A stretch of DNA of 64,000 nucleotides from Clostridiaceae bacterium (lineage in GTDB: Bacteria; Bacillota; Clostridia; Oscillospirales; Acutalibacteraceae). This document shows positions 33,055-41,435 of the stretch, in pieces. The notes beneath the pieces were generated by a model, which saw only the letters and a list, made by a program, of their open reading frames with translations, was not told the DNA's origin and made no database searches. Every line of letters begins with the position of its first letter. The stretch's first letter is position 1. The DNA is taken from positions 1-64,000 of the forward strand of contig CAJGBV010000002.1 of the NCBI GenBank assembly GCA_904501755.1, read 5' to 3'. The position numbers were made by a program, and so were the translations under genes.

Positions 33055-34095
33055 ATGATTTCTGTAAGAAGTTTCGGTAAAACACCAAATGGTGATGAGG
33101 CTCAATTATTTATTCTTGATAACGGTAAAATGAGCGTTTACATAACCGATTTTGGCGGACATATTGTTGCTGTAAATGTTCCTGATAAAAACGGTGTGCT
33201 GACTGACGTAGTGCTTGGTGCCGATAATGTAAAGGCCTATGCTGATGGCATTGATTATATGGGTGCTACTGTTGGTAGATTTGCTAATCGGATTGAAAAA
33301 GGAAAATTTACACTAAATGGTAAAGAATATACTCTTGCTGTGAACAACGGACCTAATCACCTACACGGCGGTATTGTTGGATTTAACAATAAAATGTTTG
33401 ACGCTTTTGTTGACGGAGAAACCTTAAAGCTTTCTCTCATATCACCTGATGGTGAAGAGGGTTTTCCCGGTAACCTTAAATTTGAGGTAAGTTTTACCTT
33501 ATGTCACGATAATTCCATTGCTATTGAATATAATGCTGAATCTGATAAGGATACTGTTGTTAACTTTACTAATCACGCCTATTTTAATCTTAACGGTGCG
33601 ATTACCGAAAAAACAGTTTATAACCATACTATGCAGATAAATGCTGAGGCTTTTTGCAGAGGTGACAAGGACTGTCTTGCTGACGGCACAATTGTACCTG
33701 TACGAAATACTGATATGGATTTTCGTGAGTTTGCAAATCTCGGTGAGCGTCTAAGCAGTGACTATGAAGACATAGCAATGACCGGTGGTATTGACCACAA
33801 CTTTGTTCTGTCTATGAATAAGGGTGAGTTTAAAGAAGCAGCAAAGCTTTACTGTGAGGATACAGGCATTCTTCTTGAATGCTTTACCGACCAACCGGGT
33901 ATACAGGTTTATACAGGAATAGGTACCGATTACAAGAATGGTAAGGGCGGTGCTTATTACGGTAAGCATTCTGCAGTTTGTCTTGAAACCCAGAACTTCC
34001 CGAATGCTACATCTTTCAGCTATTTCCCCAGTCCTGTACTTAAAGCAGGGGACAAGTTCTATAGCAAAACTGTTTATAAATTTTCTGTAAAATAA
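33055..34095 (+). CDS. galM: Aldose 1-epimerase (mutarotase)
   Basis: It interconverts alpha and beta anomers of hexoses such as galactose and glucose. The 346-residue protein has the galactose mutarotase motifs: GATVGRFANRI, GPNHLHGGIVGFNNKMF with the first catalytic-site His, TNHAYFNLNG with the catalytic base-associated His, and CLETQNFPNA with the catalytic Glu. Length is typical. No other Leloir gene is adjacent. It is a single-gene unit with consensus promoter and terminator. Confidence 0.95.
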   Translation: MISVRSFGKTPNGDEAQLFILDNGKMSVYITDFGGHIVAVNVPDKNGVLTDVVLGADNVKAYADGIDYMGATVGRFANRIEKGKFTLNGKEYTLAVNNGPNHLHGGIVGFNNKMFDAFVDGETLKLSLISPDGEEGFPGNLKFEVSFTLCHDNSIAIEYNAESDKDTVVNFTNHAYFNLNGAITEKTVYNHTMQINAEAFCRGDKDCLADGTIVPVRNTDMDFREFANLGERLSSDYEDIAMTGGIDHNFVLSMNKGEFKEAAKLYCEDTGILLECFTDQPGIQVYTGIGTDYKNGKGGAYYGKHSAVCLETQNFPNATSFSYFPSPVLKAGDKFYSKTVYKFSVK

Positions 34096-34098
34096 TTT

Positions 34099-34124
34099 AA
34101 AACCGCTGATTTTTCAGCGGTTTT
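34099..34124 (+). terminator. Terminator after galM
   Basis: AAAACCGCTGA (34099-34109) pairs with TCAGCGGTTTT (34114-34124) followed by more T. Confidence 0.85.
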
Positions 34125-34226
34125 TTAAGTGTCCTCCAGTGAGAAACAAAAATATGAACAATACTTCATAACTGAGCTGAATTTTTTTATAAAAATTGTG
34201 TATTATGCTGATATTGTAAAATTATC

Positions 34227-34255
34227 TTGATTTATTTAATGGCCTGTGTTAAATT
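34227..34255 (+). promoter_or_regulatory. Candidate promoter of the hom-lysC-asd operon
   Basis: TTGATT (34227-34232) and TAAATT (34250-34255) are 17 bases apart. About 70 bases of AT-rich leader follow; no lysine, SAM or T-box-like fold was recognised in it. Confidence 0.4.
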
Positions 34256-34332
34256 AATATAAACACTTTATATAAAAACCTTTGATTGTGTTTTTGTGTG
34301 GTGGACATTTTTGTTTGCGAGGTACTCCATTA

Positions 34333-35475
34333 ATGAACATTGCTATTTTAGGCTTCGGTACTGTGGGTGTTGGTGTATACGATATTATCGCCGAGAGAGA
34401 TGATATTTGTGTTAAATATGTTCTTGATATAAAAGAACATAGCGGACTTACTGCTATTTCCACAACCGATATAAATTTAATTCTTAATGACAGCTCTGTT
34501 GATACTGTTGTTGAGGTTATCGGCGGACTTCATCCCGCTTATGAGTTTGTTTCTTCTGCGCTAAAGGCAGGTAAGAATGTAATTACTGCTAATAAAATGC
34601 TCGTTAGTTCTTACTATAAGGAACTTACCGCCCTTGCTTATGAGAATAATGTGGCTTTAAGATATACGGCTGCTGTTGGCGGAGGTATTCCGTGGCTTGT
34701 TAATCTTGAGCGTGCTGCCCGTGCCGCTAAGATATGTGAAGTAAGCGGTATTATGAATGGCACCTCTAACTATATCCTTGATGCTATGCATACCGAAAAG
34801 GCCGACTTTGACAAATGTCTTAAGGTTGCACAAAATCTTGGTTATGCAGAAAGGGACCCAAGTGCCGATATAGACGGAATTGATACTCTTTGCAAAATCG
34901 TTCTTTCGGCAAACATTGCTTTTTCCTGCGTTATTGATAAGGAGAATGTTGATGTTGCGGGTATAAGATATATTAAAGACAGCGATATTGCTGTTTGTGA
35001 AGAAATGGGCAGAGTAACTAAGCTTATGGGCTTTGCTTATAAAAAGGAAGAAAACATTTCGGTATTCGTTGAACCTGTATTTATCAGTGAAAAATCTTTG
35101 GAGGCTTCGGTCCACGCTAATCTTAATCTTATAACCTTTGAAGCTGAACATGTTGGCAGAGAAAGCTTTTATGGTTTTGGTGCGGGACGTTATCCTACTG
35201 CATATACTGTAGTTGAAGACTGTATAGATGTGGCGGGTGGTGTAAAAAAAGCCTATAACTATGTTATGGAACAGCCTGTTATTGATAACACAGACATTTC
35301 ACATAAATATTATGTGCGTACTCAGTACAGCAATGAATGGTTTAATTCACTTAAAACCGAAAAATGCGGTAAGGGAGTTATAACAGAGTGCATTTCTGTA
35401 GCTCTTATGCACAAATTCTGCAAAGAAGCTTTGGACTCTGGAAAAGATTGCTTTATTGCAGGAATAATTGATTGA
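34333..35475 (+). CDS. hom: Homoserine dehydrogenase
   Basis: It reduces aspartate semialdehyde to homoserine, leading to threonine and methionine. The 380-residue protein has the NAD(P)-binding start MNIAILGFGTVGVGVYD, the catalytic-domain motif SGIMNGTSNYILDAM (about 137-151) and DPSADIDGIDTLCKI. It ends without an ACT regulatory domain, so threonine feedback through such a domain is unlikely. ATG 34333 gives the family N terminus; an upstream in-frame ATG at 34282 adds a Cys-rich, unlikely leader. First gene of hom-lysC-asd. Confidence 0.93.
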   Translation: MNIAILGFGTVGVGVYDIIAERDDICVKYVLDIKEHSGLTAISTTDINLILNDSSVDTVVEVIGGLHPAYEFVSSALKAGKNVITANKMLVSSYYKELTALAYENNVALRYTAAVGGGIPWLVNLERAARAAKICEVSGIMNGTSNYILDAMHTEKADFDKCLKVAQNLGYAERDPSADIDGIDTLCKIVLSANIAFSCVIDKENVDVAGIRYIKDSDIAVCEEMGRVTKLMGFAYKKEENISVFVEPVFISEKSLEASVHANLNLITFEAEHVGRESFYGFGAGRYPTAYTVVEDCIDVAGGVKKAYNYVMEQPVIDNTDISHKYYVRTQYSNEWFNSLKTEKCGKGVITECISVALMHKFCKEALDSGKDCFIAGIID

Positions 35476-35492
35476 TATAAAGGGGAATTATA

Positions 35493-36809
35493 ATGTTAAA
35501 GGTACTTAAATTCGGTGGAACATCAATGGCTGACGCTAAGCAGTTTGCAAAGGTTAAAGCTATTGTTGAAAGTGATCCTTCAAGACGTGTAGTTGTAGTT
35601 TCTGCTGCAGGTAAACGCTTTTCTGAAGATCATAAAATAACTGACCTTTTATTGCTTTGTCACGCTCACATTAAGTATGGTGTTTCAAGTGACAGTGTTT
35701 TTGATATGATTTCAAACAGATATATTGAAATTCGCAATGAACTTGGTCTTAAGACAGATATTGAAAGTGAACTTAATAAAATTGTAGAAAAAATTAAAAA
35801 CGGTATTACAAAGGATGAGCTTGTTTCCCGTGGAGAATATCTTTCTGCACGTTTGATGGCAGACTATCTTGGTTTTGAATTTGTGGATTCTGCTCATTGG
35901 GTTCGTTTTAGACTCGATGGTACCATTGATACTGATAAGACATACGAGCTTCTAAGTCAGTTGGCCGAAGGCAGAAAGGTTGTTATTCCGGGGTTCTACG
36001 GAACAATGCCTAACGGTGCTATACGTATTATGAGCCGTGGCGGTTCTGATATTACAGGAGCACTTGCAGCTGCAGCACTAGAAGCTGATGTATATGAGAA
36101 CTGGACTGATGTTTCGGGTATACTTATGGCTGACCCAAGAATTGTTAAGGACCCTGAACCTATTAAGCAAATCACTTATGAAGAGCTTCGTGAGCTTTCT
36201 CATATGGGTGCACAGGTGCTTCATGAAGGTACAATTTTCCCTGTAAGACAGAAGAATATTCCTCTTAACATCCGTAATACCAATGCTCCTGAAGACCCTG
36301 GTAGTCTTATTATGGAAAAATTCCCTGATGACGAAAATGATAAGCAGTTTGTTACGGGTATTACCGGCAAAAAGAACTTCGCTATTATTACTGTTGCAAA
36401 GAGTGGTATGTCTTCTGAGGTTGGTTTTTTGCGTAAGGTGCTTGAGGTATTTGAAAAATATAACGTCAGCGTTGAATATGTTCCCTCGGGTATTGACAGT
36501 GTTTCTGTTGTAGTTGCTGAAAAGGCTGTAAGTGATTGTCTTTATGCAATAATGGGTGATTTGCAGAAGACTGCTAAGCCTGACAGTATTAATGTTACCG
36601 AAAACATTGCTATTGTGGCTGTAGTAGGTCGAAAAATGGCTTATAAGCCCGGTATGTCAGGTCAACTGTTTGCAGCTCTTGGTGAGAGTAAAATCAATAT
36701 ACGTATGATTTCCCAAAGCTGTGAAGAGCTTAATATTATTGCAGGTGTAAGCAATGATGATTTTGAAAAGGCAGTACAGGTACTGTATAACAGCTTTATA
36801 AAGAAATAA
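35493..36809 (+). CDS. lysC: Aspartate kinase
   Basis: It phosphorylates aspartate, the first step to lysine, threonine and methionine. The 438-residue protein has LKFGGTSMAD at the N terminus, SRGEYLSARLMA near residue 113, GRGGSD-like MSRGGSDITGALAA with the kinase loop, and two C-terminal ACT domains (about 290-438) for amino-acid feedback. AAAGGGGAA precedes the ATG. It lies 17 bases after hom and 13 before asd. Confidence 0.94.
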   Translation: MLKVLKFGGTSMADAKQFAKVKAIVESDPSRRVVVVSAAGKRFSEDHKITDLLLLCHAHIKYGVSSDSVFDMISNRYIEIRNELGLKTDIESELNKIVEKIKNGITKDELVSRGEYLSARLMADYLGFEFVDSAHWVRFRLDGTIDTDKTYELLSQLAEGRKVVIPGFYGTMPNGAIRIMSRGGSDITGALAAAALEADVYENWTDVSGILMADPRIVKDPEPIKQITYEELRELSHMGAQVLHEGTIFPVRQKNIPLNIRNTNAPEDPGSLIMEKFPDDENDKQFVTGITGKKNFAIITVAKSGMSSEVGFLRKVLEVFEKYNVSVEYVPSGIDSVSVVVAEKAVSDCLYAIMGDLQKTAKPDSINVTENIAIVAVVGRKMAYKPGMSGQLFAALGESKINIRMISQSCEELNIIAGVSNDDFEKAVQVLYNSFIKK

Positions 36810-36822
36810 GGAGTTAATGAAA

Positions 36823-37827
36823 ATGAAAAAATGCAATATCGCCATTCTCGGTGCTACAGGTGCTGTAGGTCGTGAAATGATTAAGGTTTTACAGGAAAGA
36901 AATTTCCCTGTAGGAAATATTAAGCTTTTAGCAAGTGCAAGAAGCGTTGGAAAAGAAATTCCCTTTGGTGACAAAATAATAAAGGTTGAAGAGGCAAAGG
37001 CTGATTCATTTGAGGGAATTGATATTGTTTTGGGTGCCGCAAGTAACGCACTTGCAAAGGAACTTGCTCCTCATATTAAGGCTGCGGGTGCAGTTTTGGT
37101 TGATAACTCAAGTGCTTTTCGTATGTGTGACGATGTGCCTCTTGTTATTCCTGAGATTAATCCTGAGGATGTAAAAAAACACAACGGTATTATTTCTAAT
37201 CCTAACTGCTCTACAATTATTACACTTACTGCTGTTAACGCACTTAATCAGGCAAGTCCTATAAAGAGTATGATTGCTTCTACCTATCAGGCAGTGTCCG
37301 GTGCAGGTGCAGGTGGACCTGTAGAACTTTTAAATCAGACTGAGGCTATTTATAAGGGCGAAGAGGTTAAAAACGAAGTGTTTGCTCATCAGATAGCATA
37401 CAATGTTATTCCCAAAATTGGCGGTGTATCTACAGAAGGATATACCTCTGAGGAAATGAAAATGCAGAATGAGGGTGCAAAGATTATGCATCTTCCTGAC
37501 CTTAAGGTTAGTTGTACCTGTATCCGTGTTCCTGTTCTTCGTTCACATTCTATTTCTGTTCTTGTTAAAACACAGGAGCCAATAAGTGTTGAAAAGGCAA
37601 AAGAACTTATCAGCAATGCTCCCGGTTGCCGTTATGTAGAGGACATGGCTAACGAAGTTTATCCTATGCCTCTTGAAACAAGTGATCAGGATATTGTTTT
37701 TGTTGGTAGAATTCGTCCTGACCTTACTGATGAAAATGGTCTTAACATCTGGTGTTGTGGTGACCAGGTAAGAAAAGGTGCCGCAACCAATGCAATTCAG
37801 ATTGCAGAACTTCTTTTAGATATGTAA
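36823..37827 (+). CDS. asd: Aspartate-semialdehyde dehydrogenase
   Basis: It reduces aspartyl phosphate to aspartate semialdehyde. The 334-residue protein starts MKKCNIAILGATGAVGREM (NADP-binding), has ISNPNCSTIITL with the catalytic Cys (about 126-137) and VPVLRSHSISV containing a substrate-binding Arg and the catalytic His. ATG 36823 is nine bases from AAGGAG; the ATG at 36817 would be only three bases away. With lysC and hom it makes a complete branch from aspartate to homoserine. Confidence 0.94.
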   Translation: MKKCNIAILGATGAVGREMIKVLQERNFPVGNIKLLASARSVGKEIPFGDKIIKVEEAKADSFEGIDIVLGAASNALAKELAPHIKAAGAVLVDNSSAFRMCDDVPLVIPEINPEDVKKHNGIISNPNCSTIITLTAVNALNQASPIKSMIASTYQAVSGAGAGGPVELLNQTEAIYKGEEVKNEVFAHQIAYNVIPKIGGVSTEGYTSEEMKMQNEGAKIMHLPDLKVSCTCIRVPVLRSHSISVLVKTQEPISVEKAKELISNAPGCRYVEDMANEVYPMPLETSDQDIVFVGRIRPDLTDENGLNIWCCGDQVRKGAATNAIQIAELLLDM

Positions 37828-37833
37828 AAAAAT

Positions 37834-37853
37834 AAAAGCTCGAAAGAGCTTTT
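37834..37853. terminator. Bidirectional terminator between asd and tcdA
   Basis: AAAAGCTC (37834-37841), a GAAA tetraloop and GAGCTTTT (37846-37853) are flanked by A-run and T-run, between convergent genes. Confidence 0.85.
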
Positions 37854-38535
37854 ATTTTTTTGATATTAAATCCTTTATTACTTCAGAAGCGATTATAAGT
37901 CCTACGGTGCTTGGAACAAAGGAAAGACTACCCGGCGGTGTGACTTTTACTGCAGGTATTTCTTTTGAATATACACATTTAAGCTTTTTTACACCTTGTT
38001 TTTTAAGGTTGGTTCTCATAATTTTAGCAAGAGGACATACGCTTGTTTTATAAATATCTGCTACTTCGAACTGAGTTGGATTAAGCTTGTTACCTGCACC
38101 CATTGAGCTTATTATTTCTGTTGAGCTGTTTACAGAGTTTACAATAAGTTTTATTTTTGAAGGTACGCTGTCTATAGCATCAATTATATAATCATAGGAA
38201 GAAAGGTTAAACTGATTTTCTGTAGTTTCATCATAAAACACAGGGTGGCAGTTAATAATTAATTCAGGATTAATATCAAGCAGTCTTTCTTTTAAAACAA
38301 CGACCTTTTTTCTGCCCACTGTACTGTGTAAAGCAACTATCTGACGGTTGATGTTGGAAAGGGAAACACTGTCAAAATCAATAAGGTCAATTTGACCTAC
38401 ACCTGCCCTGACAATAGCTTCGGCGGCGTGTCCGCCAACTCCTCCTACACCGAAAACGGCCACTCTTGATTTTTGAAGTGTAATAAGAGCATCCTCTCCA
38501 ATAACCGTGGCAGTTCTTGAGAATTCTTCACGCAT
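37852..38535 (-). CDS. tcdA: tRNA threonylcarbamoyladenosine dehydratase
   Basis: TcdA cyclises t6A37 of tRNAs to ct6A using ATP. The 227-residue protein is an E1/MoeB-like enzyme: RVAVFGVGGVGGHAAEAIVRAGVG (nucleotide-binding, about 24-47), DFDSVSLSNINRQ, and DAIDSVPSKIKLI. No rhodanese or MoeB zinc cysteines are seen, which favours TcdA/CsdL over MoeB/ThiF. TTCAGGAG precedes the ATG. Its own promoter lies 20 bases upstream, divergent from csoR. Confidence 0.9.
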   Translation of the reverse strand: MREEFSRTATVIGEDALITLQKSRVAVFGVGGVGGHAAEAIVRAGVGQIDLIDFDSVSLSNINRQIVALHSTVGRKKVVVLKERLLDINPELIINCHPVFYDETTENQFNLSSYDYIIDAIDSVPSKIKLIVNSVNSSTEIISSMGAGNKLNPTQFEVADIYKTSVCPLAKIMRTNLKKQGVKKLKCVYSKEIPAVKVTPPGSLSFVPSTVGLIIASEVIKDLISKK

Positions 38536-38554
38536 TGTATCATCTCCTGAATAT

Positions 38555-38583
38555 ATGATACGATAGACTTAAGCTTTTTGCAA
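38555..38583 (-). promoter_or_regulatory. Promoter of tcdA
   Basis: On the minus strand TTGCAA (38583-38578) and TATCAT (38560-38555) are 17 bases apart. Confidence 0.5.
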
Positions 38584-38593
38584 TATTAAATTG

Positions 38594-38622
38594 TTGACAG
38601 ATACCCCTAGGGAGTATATAAT
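38594..38622 (+). promoter_or_regulatory. csoR-copA promoter with CsoR operator in the spacer
   Basis: TTGACA (38594-38599) and TATAAT (38617-38622) are consensus elements 17 bases apart. The spacer holds ATACCCCTAGGGAGTAT (38601-38617), a near-perfect inverted repeat with the C-run/G-run shape of copper-repressor CsoR operators. A repressor there would block RNA polymerase directly; Cu(I) would release it. Confidence 0.75.
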
Positions 38623-38645
38623 CAAGTTTATAAGAGGTGATTTTA

Positions 38646-38942
38646 GTGTCAGAAAATTGTAATTGCAAAACAAAAAAGCGTGATGAAAAAGAATTTTCTT
38701 TGCTTATGAACAGACTTAACCGTATTGAAGGTCAAATACGGGGAATAAAGGGTATGCTCGAACGGGATGCTTATTGCACAGATATTATAATGCAGGTATC
38801 GGCTGTCAGTTCTGCTCTTAATTCTTTCAACAGAGAGCTTCTTAACTCTCATATAAAAACCTGTGTAATTGATGATATTAAAAATGATAATAATGACACT
38901 GTAGAAGAACTTTTAAATACCTTAGGGAAGTTGATGAAATGA
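38646..38942 (+). CDS. csoR: CsoR-type copper-sensing repressor
   Basis: The 98-residue DUF156 protein has the four-helix repressor core NRLNRIEGQIRGIKGMLERDAYCTDIIMQVSAV, with the copper ligands Cys (in AYCTD), His (NSHIK) and Cys (KTCV) in the C-x-H-x3-C arrangement of Cu(I) sensors. The N terminus adds a short CNCKTKK motif. A GTG at 38646 with GAGGTG six bases upstream is preferred to the frame opening at 38637. It overlaps copA by four bases (ATGA), giving a self-regulated copper-efflux operon. Confidence 0.9.
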   Translation: MSENCNCKTKKRDEKEFSLLMNRLNRIEGQIRGIKGMLERDAYCTDIIMQVSAVSSALNSFNRELLNSHIKTCVIDDIKNDNNDTVEELLNTLGKLMK

Positions 38943-41380
38943 AAAAATATAATGTTGAAGGAATGAGTTGTGCTGCCTGTAGTGCAAGAGTAGAAAAAGC
39001 TGTATCAACTCTTCGCAATGTTGATAAATGTAATGTAAATCTTCTTATAGGCACTATGACTGTTCAAGGTACTGCAGATGATGACGAAATAATAAAGGCT
39101 GTTCAAAAGGCAGGATATACTGCTCATTTATTTGGTCATGGTCCTGTAAAGAAAAAAGAGAAATCGGATACCTTTTCTCTGATTATGCGTCTTGTTTTCT
39201 CTGTTGCTTTCCTGCTTATTCTTATGTATGCTTCGATGGGACATACTATGTGGGGACTGCCTTTGCCGTCATTTTTTGGCACAAACCCTGTTGCTGTAGG
39301 TTTTTTACAACTTTTACTCACTGTTATAGTTCTTGTAATTAACCAAAAATTCTTTATAAACGGCTTCAGAGCGATTTTTAAGTTATCACCTAATATGGAC
39401 ACTCTTGTAGCTCTCGGCTCTTCAGCAGCGTTTATTTATAGTGTTATTCAGTTGTTTTTACTTTCATCTGACGGAAACAGCGAGCATCTGCATAATATGT
39501 ATTTTGAATCCTCGGCTATGATAGTAACACTGGTTACAGTCGGGAAAATGCTTGAGTCGTATAGCAAGGGAAGAACAACCGATGCACTTAAGGGACTGAT
39601 GAAAATTGCACCCGAAACGGCTGATGTTATAAGAGAGTCTGTAGAAATGACCATTCCTGTTGAGAATGTTGTTGTGGGTGATATTTTTACAGTAAAGCCC
39701 GGACAGAGTATCCCTGTGGATGCTGTTGTTATTGACGGAAGCAGTGCGGTAGATGAATCTGCGCTGACAGGGGAAAGTGTTCCATCTGATAAAATAAATG
39801 GTGACAGCGTTTATGCAGGAACGATTAGTAAATCGGGATTTCTTACCTGTAAGGCTACAAAGGTAGGAAAAGACACAACAATGTCTAAAGTAATAGAAAT
39901 GGTCAGTGATGCCGGTGCAACAAAGGCACCTATTGCAAGGGTTGCTGACAAGGTTTCGGGAGTGTTTGTGCCTTTTGTTATTGCTGTTGCTTTAATCACT
40001 TTTGTTGTGTGGATGCTTTCAGGACAAAGTACAGGCTATGCCTTGTCAAGAGCGATTTCGGTGCTTGTTATAAGCTGTCCTTGTGCGCTTGGTCTTGCTA
40101 CACCTGTTGCGATAATGGTAGGTAGCGGTGTGGGTGCTAAAAACGGCATACTGTTTAAAACCGCAACTGTACTTGAAAATACCGGAAAAACAGATATAGT
40201 CGTTCTTGATAAAACAGGTACAGTTACAATGGGACAGCCTATCGTTACTGAGGTTGTTGAGGCAGACAGTGATTTGTTACTTCTTGCAGCAAGTGTAGAG
40301 CAAATGAGTGAGCATCCGCTTAGTGTTGCAATAGTCGAAAAAGCGAATAGCGATAACATTATAGTAAAAACTGTAAAAGACTTTGAGGCTCATACAGGTT
40401 CAGGTGTTTCGGGAACTGTAGATGGCAAAAAAGTATATGGAGGAAACCTCGCTTTTGTACAAAAATATGCACAGATTCCCTCCCGCTATAAAGACATAGC
40501 AGAGAAACTTTCGGATAAGGGAAAAACACCATTATTTTTTTGCTGTGAAAATAAGTTTTTGGGCATAATTGCTGTTGCTGATACTGTCAAAGAAGAAAGC
40601 CTACAGGCTGTACAAAGGCTTAAGAAAATGGGGCTTATGGTTGTTATGCTGACAGGGGATAATAAGAAGACTGCCTCTGCTGTTGCAAAGCAGGTGAATA
40701 TTGATGAGGTTATAGCGCAGGTTATGCCCGATGAGAAAGCATATAAAGTTAAACAACTTCAAAAAAACGGAAGAGTAATGATGGTAGGTGACGGTATAAA
40801 TGATGCACCGTCACTTAGTGTTGCCGACACAGGTGTTGCAATGTCGAATGGTACCGATATTGCCGCCGACAGTGCAGATATTGTGCTAATGAATAATAAG
40901 CTAACGGATGTGACTGCCGCAATTTCTTTAAGTCGCAAGGTACTGTCTAATATTCATCAAAATTTATTTTGGGCATTTATTTACAATGTATTTGGTATAC
41001 CTCTTGCCGCAGGCGTTTTTATTTCACTTTTTGGATGGGAGCTTCAGCCTATGTTTGCGGCTTTGGCTATGAGTTTATCAAGCTTTTGTGTTGTTACCAA
41101 TGCATTAAGGCTTAATTTTGCAGATATACATTCTGCCGCTTTAAGAAAAAATAAAAATAGGGAGAAAAAGATTATGAAAACAATGAAAATTGAAGGTATG
41201 ATGTGTCCTCACTGTGAGGCAAGAGTAAAAGCTCTTCTTGAAGAAATAAGCGTGGTTAGGTTAGCTCAGGTGAGTCATAAAGAAGGTACTGCTGTTTTAA
41301 CGCTTGAAAAGGAAATTTCGGATGAAATTCTAATTAAAACAATTAATGACGGGGGATATAAGGTTATTTCTATTTCATAA
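38939..41380 (+). CDS. copA: Copper-translocating P-type ATPase with N- and C-terminal HMA domains
   Basis: CopA exports Cu(I). The 813-residue protein has an N-terminal metal-binding domain (MSCAACSARVEK, about 9-20), eight membrane helices, the ion-pathway CPC motif (SCPCALGLATP, about 379), phosphorylation site DKTGTVTMG (about 424), SEHPL, MLTGDNKKTA and GDGINDAPSL. After a basic linker (RKNKNREKK) a second HMA domain with MMCPHCEARVKALLEE occupies the last 68 residues. That domain has its own in-frame ATG and ribosome binding site and could also be made alone as a CopZ-like chaperone. Expression is expected to follow copper through CsoR. Confidence 0.93.
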   Translation: MKKYNVEGMSCAACSARVEKAVSTLRNVDKCNVNLLIGTMTVQGTADDDEIIKAVQKAGYTAHLFGHGPVKKKEKSDTFSLIMRLVFSVAFLLILMYASMGHTMWGLPLPSFFGTNPVAVGFLQLLLTVIVLVINQKFFINGFRAIFKLSPNMDTLVALGSSAAFIYSVIQLFLLSSDGNSEHLHNMYFESSAMIVTLVTVGKMLESYSKGRTTDALKGLMKIAPETADVIRESVEMTIPVENVVVGDIFTVKPGQSIPVDAVVIDGSSAVDESALTGESVPSDKINGDSVYAGTISKSGFLTCKATKVGKDTTMSKVIEMVSDAGATKAPIARVADKVSGVFVPFVIAVALITFVVWMLSGQSTGYALSRAISVLVISCPCALGLATPVAIMVGSGVGAKNGILFKTATVLENTGKTDIVVLDKTGTVTMGQPIVTEVVEADSDLLLLAASVEQMSEHPLSVAIVEKANSDNIIVKTVKDFEAHTGSGVSGTVDGKKVYGGNLAFVQKYAQIPSRYKDIAEKLSDKGKTPLFFCCENKFLGIIAVADTVKEESLQAVQRLKKMGLMVVMLTGDNKKTASAVAKQVNIDEVIAQVMPDEKAYKVKQLQKNGRVMMVGDGINDAPSLSVADTGVAMSNGTDIAADSADIVLMNNKLTDVTAAISLSRKVLSNIHQNLFWAFIYNVFGIPLAAGVFISLFGWELQPMFAALAMSLSSFCVVTNALRLNFADIHSAALRKNKNREKKIMKTMKIEGMMCPHCEARVKALLEEISVVRLAQVSHKEGTAVLTLEKEISDEILIKTINDGGYKVISIS
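41174..41380 (+). CDS. Possible internal CopZ-like copper chaperone from the copA 3' end
   Basis: An in-frame ATG at 41174 is preceded by AGGGAG at 41159-41164, nine bases away. Initiation there would give a 68-residue protein starting MKTMKIEGMMCPHCEARV, the size and shape of stand-alone CopZ. The alternative is that the sequence is only the C-terminal domain of CopA, a fusion that keeps an old start site. Both products may be made. This is an inference from start signals. Confidence 0.4.
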   Translation: MKTMKIEGMMCPHCEARVKALLEEISVVRLAQVSHKEGTAVLTLEKEISDEILIKTINDGGYKVISIS

Positions 41381-41384
41381 CAAC

Positions 41385-41413
41385 TTGACAACTGTGGGTT
41401 AAATTATTAAAAT
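41385..41413 (+). promoter_or_regulatory. Promoter of cysK-luxS
   Basis: TTGACA (41385-41390) and TAAAAT (41408-41413) are 17 bases apart, 22 bases before cysK. No CymR- or SAM-riboswitch-like structure is seen. Confidence 0.6.
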
Positions 41414-41435
41414 TATACCGAAACGGAGTGCTGAT

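Noticed and set aside
34125..34332. Lysine riboswitch, T-box or SAM riboswitch before hom-lysC-asd
   Set aside because: The leader after the likely promoter is about 70 bases and AT-rich, with no long stems, no T-box sequence and no terminator/antiterminator pair.
38939..41380. Frameshift in copA like the E. coli programmed site
   Set aside because: The frame is continuous, and I saw no slippery-site plus pseudoknot arrangement. The internal start is the simpler idea.
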